Under the pieces are notes generated by a model, which saw nothing but the letters and a program-made list of their open reading frames with translations, ran no database searches and had not been told where the DNA came from. Of a DNA stretch of 64,000 nt, positions 1 through 7,814 are shown piece by piece. The position numbers were made by a program, and so were the translations under genes. Position 1 is the stretch's first letter, and each line of letters opens with the position of its first letter. Location of the stretch: the NCBI GenBank assembly GCA_016617855.1, contig JAECUM010001880.1, positions 62,001-126,000 of the forward strand, given 5' to 3'. Source of the DNA: Megalonaias nervosa. Lineage: Eukaryota; Mollusca; Bivalvia; Unionida; Unionidae.

Positions 1-1
1 T

Positions 2-445
2 TCAAATTTTACATTAGAAAATATTACTAATGACAGATTTGCTGGTTATAATGAAAAAGATATTTTGCATAACTATGACGACGACGAAGATGATGTTGTT
101 GTTAGTAAAAAATATCTAAGCAGACCAACAACTGGGCGATATGATGTTAAGTACCATATTGCTAAAAAAATAATAAAATTTAATTTTACTGTTGCCGAGC
201 ATCAAATATTTTGGCAACTCATAAAGCCCTTTTTAAACGTAAAAATATCTGGACAACAAAGAAATATAAAATACGATTTTATTTTTGTTAAAATATTGAA
301 CTTAATGTCAATGGACGGTGCAAGAAAATTACATTTAATTTCTCTGTGTAAACCAGTAAAATGTAAATCAGTATTAATAAAATACGAAGAAATTTATAAT
401 AATATTATTCAGTCGATGAAATCACAGTCGATGAGATCGACTTAG
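2..445 (+). CDS. Unknown Polinton protein, C-terminal part
   Basis: The frame is open from the window edge to a TAG at 443-445, so the start lies outside and only about 147 residues are visible. The product has an acidic linker (DDDEDDVVV) followed by a basic C-terminal domain ending in KCKSVLIKYEEIYNN. A broken homologue lies at the same position beside the integrase in copy B (32699-33233). The gene is convergent with the integrase and the two overlap by about 40 bp. I do not recognise the family. Conservation in two copies and the neat convergent arrangement argue that it is a real element gene, possibly a DNA- or core-associated protein, but that is a guess. Confidence 0.6.
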   Translation, partial: SNFTLENITNDRFAGYNEKDILHNYDDDEDDVVVSKKYLSRPTTGRYDVKYHIAKKIIKFNFTVAEHQIFWQLIKPFLNVKISGQQRNIKYDFIFVKILNLMSMDGARKLHLISLCKPVKCKSVLIKYEEIYNNIIQSMKSQSMRST

Positions 446-1853
446 TTGGTACCCAACTATTAAATTTATCGCTATATCCACGCCATTTGACTAAACTTTT
501 GTTGCCACGCTTTTTAATAACTTTGTCAATAACAAATACATCTTGTTCTGTTTTCTGAAGTTCTTGCTCATAAAAACTGCCAGTTATAGGCTCACCTAAT
601 AAATCTTTTAACGAGTATGTAACTGGTATTGTTAAAAGTATTTTATCAACAACAAATACTTCTTCGCTCCAGTTATGAGTATACCCTTTCTCAAATGTTT
701 TTTTCGTCAAAGAAATTCTAACTTTATCACCAACTTTAAATTTGTGTCGTCGGTACATGTTTTCGTTTGCTAATATTGGATTTGCAATCGCGTCGTTTGG
801 CGACATTTTACTTTTGCCTAGCGAAATGGATCTGTGTTTCGTGTTATTATACTCGTCAACAATGTTTTGTAAATTGTCAATATATTTACTCGTATTTTTA
901 GCTGTCAAATATTTGTGGATTTTTTCGTTGAGCGTGCGATTAAATCGCTCGACGATGACGCTTTTTCCCTCATTTCCTGTGACATATTTTTTAATGTTAT
1001 TTTGCTCTAAAAACTGTTCAAATTTTTTATTAAAAAATTCCGCTCCGTGATCAGTCCAGATTCTATTTGGTTTTCTTTCTGTAGTCGTTATTATTTGTTT
1101 TAGCGCATCAGTCATCGATGTCCCTGTTTTATCTGAAACGGGTATACTAAACGCGTATTTGCTAAAAACATCTACAACGTTAAAAAGATATCTCTTTGGA
1201 GCTCCATCAGCGCCAAAGTTAAACTGGGCTAGATTTGAAACATCAACCAAGTCTATCACCCAAATGTCATCAACGGCATTTGCGACAACTTTACGTCGCG
1301 GAAACTTTTTTTTAGGTCTGTGTAGCTGAGACGCTAGCGTCTCTAAGGCAAGATCATCATATAATTCTTTTTTACAGAGTCTAGACTCTCCGAGTAAGTC
1401 TCTACCGAGACCTAATTTATATTTTGCTCCAATAAAACCCTGGACCAGCCTTCGGTCAACACGTTCTCGCATATTTACAGGTTTCATATCACGAAGTTCG
1501 TCTAACATTACTTTATCGCAGCTATGTTTATTTTGTTCGCTGTCTGGAAGATCAATATCTCTGTAGCAGATATCATGGCGCATTGCTATTGCGTCAACTT
1601 GATTGTAAGGCTCTTGTCCTGACAGCGGATTATCGTTTTCGTCAGGTTGTTTATCAAGAGGATTATAAGGTCCAGTATATTTATGGCCTGGCAATGTCCA
1701 ACCGCCTTTTGGTTTCGGCAATTTTCCAATAAATTTATGTATATATATACCTGTTCCAATTATTTCTCTGTTTTCGCATTTCTGACAATATGTAACAATT
1801 TTATTTTGCTCGAGACACAAATCTCTATCGCAATCACAGCAGTCGCATGTCAT
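405..1853 (-). CDS. PLA2 - retroviral-type integrase - chromodomain fusion
   Basis: A 482-residue ORF with four parts. Residues 3-26 are Cys-rich (CDCCDCD..., CQKC), a possible zinc-binding N-terminus. Residues 55-115 look like the parvovirus VP1-type phospholipase A2: a GPYNPLD calcium loop (61-67) and a VDAIAMRHDICY helix with the catalytic HD at 93-94. Residues about 192-345 are the rve integrase core with D201, D268 (WTDHGAEF) and E302 (VERFNRTL). Residues 438-472 form a chromodomain (LVKWRGYSDKFNSWVP). Integrase cuts and joins the element ends, the chromodomain probably directs target choice, and PLA2 domains in virions help cross membranes. No stop separates the PLA2 and integrase parts, and copy B has the same layout. 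A short duplication (two copies of AGTCGATGA) lengthens the C-terminus to end in SSTVISSTE. Confidence 0.9.
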   Translation of the reverse strand: MTCDCCDCDRDLCLEQNKIVTYCQKCENREIIGTGIYIHKFIGKLPKPKGGWTLPGHKYTGPYNPLDKQPDENDNPLSGQEPYNQVDAIAMRHDICYRDIDLPDSEQNKHSCDKVMLDELRDMKPVNMRERVDRRLVQGFIGAKYKLGLGRDLLGESRLCKKELYDDLALETLASQLHRPKKKFPRRKVVANAVDDIWVIDLVDVSNLAQFNFGADGAPKRYLFNVVDVFSKYAFSIPVSDKTGTSMTDALKQIITTTERKPNRIWTDHGAEFFNKKFEQFLEQNNIKKYVTGNEGKSVIVERFNRTLNEKIHKYLTAKNTSKYIDNLQNIVDEYNNTKHRSISLGKSKMSPNDAIANPILANENMYRRHKFKVGDKVRISLTKKTFEKGYTHNWSEEVFVVDKILLTIPVTYSLKDLLGEPITGSFYEQELQKTEQDVFVIDKVIKKRGNKSLVKWRGYSDKFNSWVPTKSISSTVISSTE

Positions 1854-1860
1854 TATTTAT

Positions 1861-2051
1861 TTAGTCGTCTACTAAAATAATTTCTGGAAAACCCGCTCCG
1901 GACAAATTTGTTCTTGGTAAAAACATACTTTTTTTTTCTTCCACAGATTGCACAAATACTTTTCAGCATTATTCTATTATTTTTTTTTTCTTTCTGTTTT
2001 TTCGTCTTTATTTTCTGTTTTAGTTTTACACTTGAGACAATATGTTGACAT
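1861..2051 (-). pseudogene. Small zinc-ribbon protein (frameshifted)
   Basis: This small gene sits between the protease and the integrase. It starts at an ATG at 2051 (MSTYCLKCKTKTEN...) and has a second CxxC pair (ICAICGRKK) after a Lys/Glu-rich linker, which gives a two-CxxC zinc ribbon resembling DUF5679-type proteins. A run of ten A's in the linker breaks the frame in this copy. The downstream frame, read from the second CxxC, ends LVDD at 1861, seven bases before the integrase ATG. In copy B the same domain is joined in frame to the protease C-terminus (up to 31314) because its ATG is changed to ATA and the protease stop is lost. Its role is unknown. Confidence 0.6.
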
Positions 2052-2066
2052 TGTATATCAGTGAGT

Positions 2067-2435
2067 TTAGATAAAATTTAATGCAGTCTCATCATTAGCG
2101 TGAGAAGGTTGTTTGTCAAATTGCAAAATAAACTTTAAAAAATCTGGATTTTCGGTCATCTGTTTAATGAACATTACGCAATAATATCCACAAGCGGAAG
2201 TTCCAACTGGTTGAATTTGATTAGAAGAATAATTTATTATTTTCGCAAGAGACTTCGTCTCTGGAGTCTTCGTATCTTGTATTCTACTCATATATTTTTT
2301 TACTGCGTCACTTGGTGGAATTCCGAACAAGTCAAAATAATTGTTATCATAAACAGCTACCCAATGCTTGCCAGATCCGTCATTAAAATCTTGTATATTT
2401 ATAACACACGAACCTGGCGTTGGTGGAATCGTCAT
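2067..2435 (-). CDS. Adenain/Ulp1-like cysteine protease (maturation protease)
   Basis: Cysteine protease of the adenovirus/Polinton clan that processes capsid proteins. Visible catalytic elements, in order, are His in GSGKHWVAVYD, an acidic residue in NNYFDLFGIPP, the oxyanion Gln in NQIQPVG and the nucleophile Cys in SACGYYC. The first ATG at 2435 is internal to the fold: the same frame stays open upstream to at least 2513, encoding a conserved DILDKLKK..FSGVYSKDEL segment, but it has no ATG there. The real start is therefore unclear and may depend on the overlapping core-peptide gene. The gene lies between the core peptide and the zinc-ribbon/integrase block, the usual Polinton neighbourhood. 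Confidence 0.85.
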   Translation of the reverse strand: MTIPPTPGSCVINIQDFNDGSGKHWVAVYDNNYFDLFGIPPSDAVKKYMSRIQDTKTPETKSLAKIINYSSNQIQPVGTSACGYYCVMFIKQMTENPDFLKFILQFDKQPSHANDETALNFI

Positions 2436-2518
2436 AAGTTCATCTTTAGAATAAACTCCACTGAATTTTTTTACTTTTTTTAGTTTATCAAGTATATCAA
2501 AATTACTTAACGCAGACT

Positions 2519-2712
2519 TTATCTCCTTGTTCCTGGCAACATTAGTCCTCGTCCTACTCCTAACAGATTTGGCAATAGACTTCCCGCCAATCCTGCTAGT
2601 AACGGGGCTATTGGAATAAATCCCCCTTTTCGCCTCTGTCGTGTCTTTTTTTTCGTCGCTGTCTTTCTTTTCGTCGTTGTCTTTTTTTCGTCGTTGTCTT
2701 TCTTTTAGGCAT
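2519..2712 (-). pseudogene. Small basic core peptide (frame broken)
   Basis: The ATG at 2712 begins a very Lys/Arg-rich N-terminus (MPKRKTTTKKRQRRK...) built from repeated Lys/Arg/Thr codons. In the next frame it is followed by a Gly/Leu-rich stretch (GGFIPIAPLLAGLAG) ending at a TAA at 2519. The frame slips in the A-rich Lys codons, so the two halves are not in one frame here. Copy B has the counterpart at 30483. A short basic peptide with a hydrophobic tail next to the protease fits a DNA-condensing core protein, as in adenovirus relatives. The function is inferred from composition and position only. Confidence 0.5.
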
Positions 2713-2750
2713 TATATTTATCAATCACATAAAATTGTTGCCATCGATAT

Positions 2751-3137
2751 TCATACGAAAATTTTCTTTATATTACTACCTTCAACTGCCTTTTTCGTTG
2801 CGCCAGATACTGCTCCAGACGCTGTTGCTAATCCTAATGTACCTAACACTGGCAAAATTTTAGGTATTAACGTTCTGGCCATTACAGATAATGCCGGACC
2901 AAAGAAGCCGCCATGTTTTGCCATTGCAGTTATTTCTGCAGCACTTAAATTTAAAACAAAAGGTTTCTTGCGATCGTATTTATTTACTTGTTTTTTGGTT
3001 AACATTAATTTTGTTAAAGTACCTTTTGCGTTAGGGTTGACCTTTAATGATACTTGTCTTTTCTTTGCATCAGCAGGTGCTAATTTTTTAACTTGACCAT
3101 CAGTCAAATATATTTCTTTTACAATATATTTTGTCAT
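2751..3137 (-). CDS. pX/Mu-like minor virion protein
   Basis: Intact 128-residue ORF. The N-terminal half is basic with short beta-prone segments (MTKYIVKEIYLTDGQVKKL). A KPFVLNLSAAEITAMAKHGGF motif follows, then a hydrophobic Gly/Ala-rich segment (IPKILPVLGTLGLATASGA) that could form an amphipathic or membrane-active helix. Proteins of this type lie beside the MCP in Polintons and adintoviruses and have been compared with adenovirus core protein X. The 17-bp gap to the MCP gene and the shared strand suggest joint late expression. The homologue in copy B (30068-30471) has an in-frame stop. Assignment rests on position, size and composition. Confidence 0.6.
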   Translation of the reverse strand: MTKYIVKEIYLTDGQVKKLAPADAKKRQVSLKVNPNAKGTLTKLMLTKKQVNKYDRKKPFVLNLSAAEITAMAKHGGFFGPALSVMARTLIPKILPVLGTLGLATASGAVSGATKKAVEGSNIKKIFV

Positions 3138-3154
3138 TATATAACAATTACAGA

Positions 3155-4705
3155 TTAAACTTGGACTGACATTTTACCTCCGACAGAGTCAACTGTAACA
3201 AATTTATCGCTTATTACTAACGCATACACGTTTAACTGCGCTGCTGGAACTGGAGCTGCTCCTAGTGTCCAAGTAATTTCAATATCAGCTGTGCTGTCTA
3301 CAGCTCGCTCGTTATGCTTACTAACATCAAAATAAAATATCGGATAAAGTGTACGAAATTCCTCTACTGATATCTGAGATCCATCTCCAACATCTTGATA
3401 TTTTTGCAGTGCGTCGAGTAAATACATGTACGGTCTAGTAATATTTTTATTAGCGTCATCTGCAAAATTGCATTCTATCGCTTGTTCTGGGTATTGCTTT
3501 GAATTTATTCTAGCATATATTCGTCTAACATCAGCGCTATCAAATATCGCATTATTTTGTTGTTGGTCATTGCGTCGAGCTTGTCTCTGAAATACAACAA
3601 ATAATTGCCGTGGTTTTTGTTCACTTGGTGTCGTTGTGACTCGCCATGTGTAGTCGGTGGTATTCGGAACTGCTGTTTGATATATTCTATGTTGCTGAAA
3701 ATAAATTCTGTTTGTGTGTTTTTCCAGCATATTATTTAATTCCGCCATTTTAGTGATAGACGGAGTTATTCTTGGCATCCATAGTGCAAGTTTGTTTATG
3801 ACAAATTGTACATCGGCTCCACCTGACCTAAACAGGCAGTCGTTTTGTTCTGATCGATCTAAAATAAGCGTATGTTTAACTCCACGAAATACTTTATTAT
3901 AGTCTCTGCAAAAGCCAAATACTGTACTTAACGGCAGCATCATTGTAATTTGACGTGATACTGCTGCAAGTGCCTTTCTCCTAGTATGACCTTCATTGTA
4001 ACGTACATTTCGAAATCCAATTGTGTTAATAATTAAATCTAACATTTGAATAGCAGTAGCAGCTACATCTGGCGGCGCTATACCAAGATTATTGCAAGCT
4101 GCAATAAGTGAAACTCTTGTAGCGTCTACGTTAGCGCCTGCAGCTGGTTCGTCTATACCTAGCGCAGCAGCATTAGCAATAAGAAAATTTCTTACAATTA
4201 CAAGATCTGCAGCAGCATCAGCTCCATGCATTAAAACACCTTTTGAAATAAATTCATTTTTCACTGGAATTATTGCACCAGCTCCAGTATCTTTACACCA
4301 CATCATATTAGTTGCAGTTGACCTGGAATAGTCGTCGGAAAATGAAATAATATTTAAGATTGTACTTGCAACTTGTAAGTGATTTGAAATATCTTCGATA
4401 GATTGATTGACCAGCTGATATTTAGCACTTTTAAATAAACACCAACCGTTATTTATAAGAGGTACTTCTGTTCCAGCTGCAATTGCGACAGGTGGAACAG
4501 CTACCGTCATAATCCGGCCACGAACTTCCAACATTGCTTTATGAGGAAGTAAAAATACGTCCTCGTCTCGAGTATTAAATGTTCTGACGCCAGCCTTATT
4601 AGGTTCGTTAGAATTTTCATCGAGATATTCAACGTATTCGAATTCTGTTACTGTGTCGTCTGTGTCATAAATTTCTGCTAAATCGAGATAATTTTTTACA
4701 GACAT
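3155..4705 (-). CDS. Major capsid protein (hexon-like, double jelly-roll family)
   Basis: Intact 516-residue ORF, the largest structural gene and the right size for Polinton/adintovirus hexon (roughly 450-600 aa). It is acidic at the start (MSVKNYLDLAEIYDTDDTV) and rich in predicted beta segments. There are no membrane segments or enzyme motifs. An Ala-rich insert near residues 165-215 may be a surface loop. Neighbours are penton and the small basic protein upstream and pX-like, core and protease downstream. In copy B most of the middle is deleted (29311-30034). The jelly-roll fold cannot be seen from sequence alone, so the call rests on length, order and the company of penton, ATPase and protease. 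Confidence 0.75.
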   Translation of the reverse strand: MSVKNYLDLAEIYDTDDTVTEFEYVEYLDENSNEPNKAGVRTFNTRDEDVFLLPHKAMLEVRGRIMTVAVPPVAIAAGTEVPLINNGWCLFKSAKYQLVNQSIEDISNHLQVASTILNIISFSDDYSRSTATNMMWCKDTGAGAIIPVKNEFISKGVLMHGADAAADLVIVRNFLIANAAALGIDEPAAGANVDATRVSLIAACNNLGIAPPDVAATAIQMLDLIINTIGFRNVRYNEGHTRRKALAAVSRQITMMLPLSTVFGFCRDYNKVFRGVKHTLILDRSEQNDCLFRSGGADVQFVINKLALWMPRITPSITKMAELNNMLEKHTNRIYFQQHRIYQTAVPNTTDYTWRVTTTPSEQKPRQLFVVFQRQARRNDQQQNNAIFDSADVRRIYARINSKQYPEQAIECNFADDANKNITRPYMYLLDALQKYQDVGDGSQISVEEFRTLYPIFYFDVSKHNERAVDSTADIEITWTLGAAPVPAAQLNVYALVISDKFVTVDSVGGKMSVQV

Positions 4706-4730
4706 TTTTTATTTATTAGGTTATACAAAA

Positions 4731-5096
4731 TTATTTCGGTGTTGTTACTTTAGATATTAAATTTTGTATAATTTGTTCTCCTTGTGGTGATGAAAGTTTT
4801 TTTGTCGTTGTTATCATTGCTCGTTGAGTTTCTTTTGTTGGTGCGATTTCTGAAATAGCTTGTTTGATTGTCGGTATGCCACGTTGTGGATCGCCTTTTA
4901 TTTTATCAGCTATTTTTTGCCCCACGGCAGTTCCAGCAGCAGATGCAGCTCCAGTTGCAAACGCTTTTGATGCGTCAAGTGCAATTGGTGCAACTTTTTG
5001 AGCTATTCCTGGAGCATTTTCTATAATTTTAGCAAATATATTTCCCAAAAATCCTCCTACTATTTTTCTTCGATAAACTTTTTTTCTCTGTTTCAT
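4731..5096 (-). CDS. Small basic protein with amphipathic N-terminus (pVI-like candidate)
   Basis: Intact 121-residue ORF beginning with a basic patch (MKQRKKVYRRKIVGG), then a hydrophobic/amphipathic stretch (FLGNIFAKIIENAPGIAQ), an Ala-rich segment and a charged C-terminus. Placement between penton and MCP, and the GG before a membrane-active-looking helix, recall adenovirus pVI, which is cleaved after a GG-type site and lyses membranes. That comparison is an inference; no clear homology is visible. Copy B has the same N-terminus at 28921 but loses frame after about 60 residues. Confidence 0.5.
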   Translation of the reverse strand: MKQRKKVYRRKIVGGFLGNIFAKIIENAPGIAQKVAPIALDASKAFATGAASAAGTAVGQKIADKIKGDPQRGIPTIKQAISEIAPTKETQRAMITTTKKLSSPQGEQIIQNLISKVTTPK

Positions 5097-5155
5097 TATA
5101 TCTGAGGTTGCATAATTTTACTTCCAAATCTTTTAGCTTTTCTTAGAAAATATGT

Positions 5156-5917
5156 TTACTGTTCGCGTAGGTGTAAATAATAAGTAACAATTTCATTATT
5201 AAGATCTAACTGTCTTCCAGACTGATCTGTCAATTGCATATTTACTTCTGTTATTTGATTTTCAACGTTTAACGGATAATAAATAACTTGACGTGGACTA
5301 ATTTGCATAAGAGATCCCGGCGGAACATCTGGTGAAAAACTGTATATCGTTTGTCCTTTACTACCTTTAGCTGAATAAGATCCAGCTGCGATAGAGCAAT
5401 TTACCAATATTGCGTTTACGTCAGTTATATTTACTGGCAGTTGGCCATCATATGTTTCGGGATTAACAAGATCAAGAGCAGGATATACATAATTATAAAA
5501 TCCTATTAGTGGTGCGATACTTGTTGGTGATGCAAGACTAACTGTTAAATCTTTCAATGTCATTCTAGCGCGTAACGTATTATAATTTGGTGTAAGCTCA
5601 AAATTATCGGCTATACCTTCATTTTTTGTTATAAGTTCTTTTATTATTTTATTTAGATCAGTTATGTTATAAGCTCCTTGTGGAATTTTAATTGTTTTCC
5701 ACGTGACAAATGGTGGAGTACGTATAGGAACAGTAAATGTAAGTTCATCATTTACTCAAGTTTTTACATTAGCCATAGCATTCCAACAAGTGCAGGAAAT
5801 TAGTCCAATTTCATATTGTTTCTCACGATCTAGTTCTATTGGAGGAATATACTTTACAGAAAAATTTGCGCTATCTTTATCAGATTGACTAGAGTCTAGT
5901 AATAATATTGCTGACAT
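5156..5917 (-). pseudogene. Penton / minor capsid protein (one in-frame stop)
   Basis: A 254-codon frame from ATG 5917 to a stop at 5156, interrupted only by a TGA at 5756-5758 (codon 54). The C-terminal part has the conserved core GFYNYVYPALD...LPVNITDVNAILVNCS and SPDVPPGSLMQISPR, nearly identical to the copy B protein at 28222-28899. Single jelly-roll penton proteins of Polintons have this length and location next to the MCP. Everything else in the frame is open, so the gene probably broke recently. I read the first 53 codons as the true N-terminus because they join the body in the same frame. Confidence 0.75.
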
Positions 5918-5978
5918 TTTTTATATAAAATTGTTATATTAAATCATTACACAAATTTATTAAATTAAATCGCGGCGA

Positions 5979-6323
5979 TTATATCAAATCGTGATGTAAA
6001 GTTTTGTATTCGTCAGATGTTAATAAATTTTCTGATCTCAAATTATCAAGTATGTCAATAATTTCATTGTCAATTTCAGCACCAACATTTCCAGCTTCTT
6101 TTGATGATATCAATAGCATTAATCTGCCTATCATTTCAGTAACTGATGAAAATATTCTAACTCCAGCTCCTGTTCTTTCTTTTACTCGACTTTTATCAAG
6201 TAGAGAAAATTTCCTTTTAAAACTCCAAGTCTTACCAAAAGGTTTTTCTCTATTTTCTTGTGCTGTTCTTCCAACAAGTCTAGCGATAATACCATATCTC
6301 ATTCTATCATAAAGTGGAAGCAT
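5979..6323 (-). CDS. Unknown Polinton protein, 114 aa
   Basis: Intact ORF with a basic N-terminal half (MLPLYDRMRYGIIARLVGR) and a helical acidic C-terminal half with the pattern LMLLISSKEAGN...EIDNEIIDILDNL. No catalytic motif or membrane segment is visible. It lies between penton and the coiled-coil gene on the capsid strand, and copy B has lost both this gene and its neighbour in one deletion. Likely a minor virion or assembly protein by position; the family is not recognised. Confidence 0.55.
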   Translation of the reverse strand: MLPLYDRMRYGIIARLVGRTAQENREKPFGKTWSFKRKFSLLDKSRVKERTGAGVRIFSSVTEMIGRLMLLISSKEAGNVGAEIDNEIIDILDNLRSENLLTSDEYKTLHHDLI

Positions 6324-6346
6324 ATTTTCCTTTTCTATAGCTGTTT

Positions 6347-7058
6347 TTAACTCGTTTTAGCAGCAATACCGTCTCTCATTATTTTATTCAAATTAGCAAT
6401 AAATTCATTAAATTCTTCATCACTCCATTTACTTATATTATCAAGATCTTTTATATTATTTTCTTCTAAAAATTTATCATAATCATTCCCTGTTATCTCA
6501 TTATTTGCTAGTTTTATATACCATCGTCTTTGATCTTCAACTTCCATAAACTTTACCGTCAACTCGCCTACTCTTTCTTGCTCCTTTTCAATATCTTTTA
6601 ATTTTTCTGATAAATTTGTTAAAATATTTTTAATCTCCGTTGTGGTTAAATTTGTTAATCTTCGTTGAAGCGCTAGTGGATCATTTATTAGCCGATCTAG
6701 TTCAGTTTGTCTTGCAACTGGATCAGCGATATTTGCTACAAGTGCCTCAGCTAATCTTCTTTTTTCTTCTTCAGATCTCTCAATAATTCTTCCAGCAGTT
6801 TCTTCTTCTTGTTCTTTAACTAGTCCGAGTAAACCTTTTTCCTGTAGTCGCTTAAGTTCTTCTTCTGATAATGGTTTAGTTTCAGGTTGTTTTCCAAGTA
6901 AAGCTTCAGTAATTGGTTTGAGAGCGGCGGCTGTTGTTTCTGCTGCAACCACTTGGCCACGTCGTGCTTGCTGTACTTGCTGTTTAAATTTTGCCTGAGA
7001 TTGCGCAAGCCTTTTTTAGATTTTCTATATGTTTTCTGTACTTTGCTTGTCTTTCCAT
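6347..7058 (-). pseudogene. Coiled-coil Polinton protein (frameshift near N-terminus)
   Basis: The long open part (6347-6952, about 201 residues) is highly charged with heptad-like helices, e.g. LSEEELKRLQEKGL and ILTNLSEKLKDIEKEQERV, and ends in an acidic WSDEEFNEF segment. An in-frame ATG is missing; the likely start is ATG 7058 (MERQAKYRKHIENLKKA), separated by a frameshift close to 7000-7010. A basic Gln-rich stretch joins the two. A scaffold or minor virion role is plausible from its place between the ATPase and the capsid genes but is not shown. Copy B lacks the gene entirely. Confidence 0.55.
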
Positions 7059-7137
7059 TAATTATATACTATTTTGTATAAACATTACTGTAGATATTTT
7101 TCAATACAACAGCGAAACATTTTACTCGTATCATTTG

Positions 7138-7762
7138 TTAGTTTATCCAAAAAAAAAAGTCATATTTATTTGCCGTTGCTTGATGATATAATTCAATAAA
7201 TTTATCTTTTGTTACATCACCACATTGCTCGTTCGCGATATTTCTAACATCGACATTGTCAAGTCCTGGAAATAATATAAAACAACCAGTATTTCACCTA
7301 ATAAATCTGTCAACATTATAAAAACTTTGGGTGAGATAAATAGAATTACATTTTTTATTTCGCGACAGCGAAAAATATGATCTTATTTTATTCATTTCCT
7401 CGTTGTTTAGCGGAATATCATAAAAAAACAACTATCTTGTGTTCGGACGAATCAAGTTGATTAACTGGAACAAGTTCTTCTGGTTGTTTGATAATAAAAA
7501 AATCTTCGCCAGCCTCAAGATCATCCCGAAGTTTGTTATTATAATTGTTAAGTAGCTCGTACTTATCTTGCTGCGGATTTATCGTATAAATATAAACGCG
7601 ATCGTAGTTAAAATTATCTCCGAGAAGTAAATTCATAAGCAAGTTTGTTTTTCCCGATCCAGTTCTTCCAACAATAAGATAATGACAATCTGGAAGTTCA
7701 TTGTTATGTTTATGTTTCACCAAACGTTCTGTATCAAAATTTAATATCGATGATTTTGCCAT
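7138..7762 (-). pseudogene. A32/FtsK-type genome packaging ATPase (broken)
   Basis: From ATG 7762 the protein has a Walker A at residues 32-39 (GRTGSGKT) and a Walker B-type strand (HKIVVF), where the frame breaks near 7418. The rest continues in another frame through the sensor region (SIYL) to a TAA at 7138, with a further TGA where copy B has CGA. The family pumps DNA into capsids and is a hallmark Polinton gene. The gene starts 52 bp from the divergent fibre gene. The copy B homologue (27584-28209) is collinear and shows where the breaks lie. Confidence 0.85.
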
Positions 7763-7814
7763 TATTGTTATACAATTTTATGCTATATAAAAAATTGTCA
7801 GACGATAATAAATA
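7763..7814. promoter_or_regulatory. Compact divergent promoter, ATPase / fibre
   Basis: Only 52 bp separate the divergent ATPase and fibre start codons. The stretch is AT-rich and has a TATATAAA-like box facing the fibre gene and an AAATTGTATAAC motif about 9-20 bp ahead of the ATPase ATG. Copy B keeps a 65-bp version at 27519-27583 with the same ATTGTATAACA element. Related TATA-like motifs precede several capsid-side genes. Confidence 0.45.

Noticed and set aside
742..1050. + strand ORF of 102 codons inside the integrase
   Set aside because: Antisense shadow of the integrase frame.
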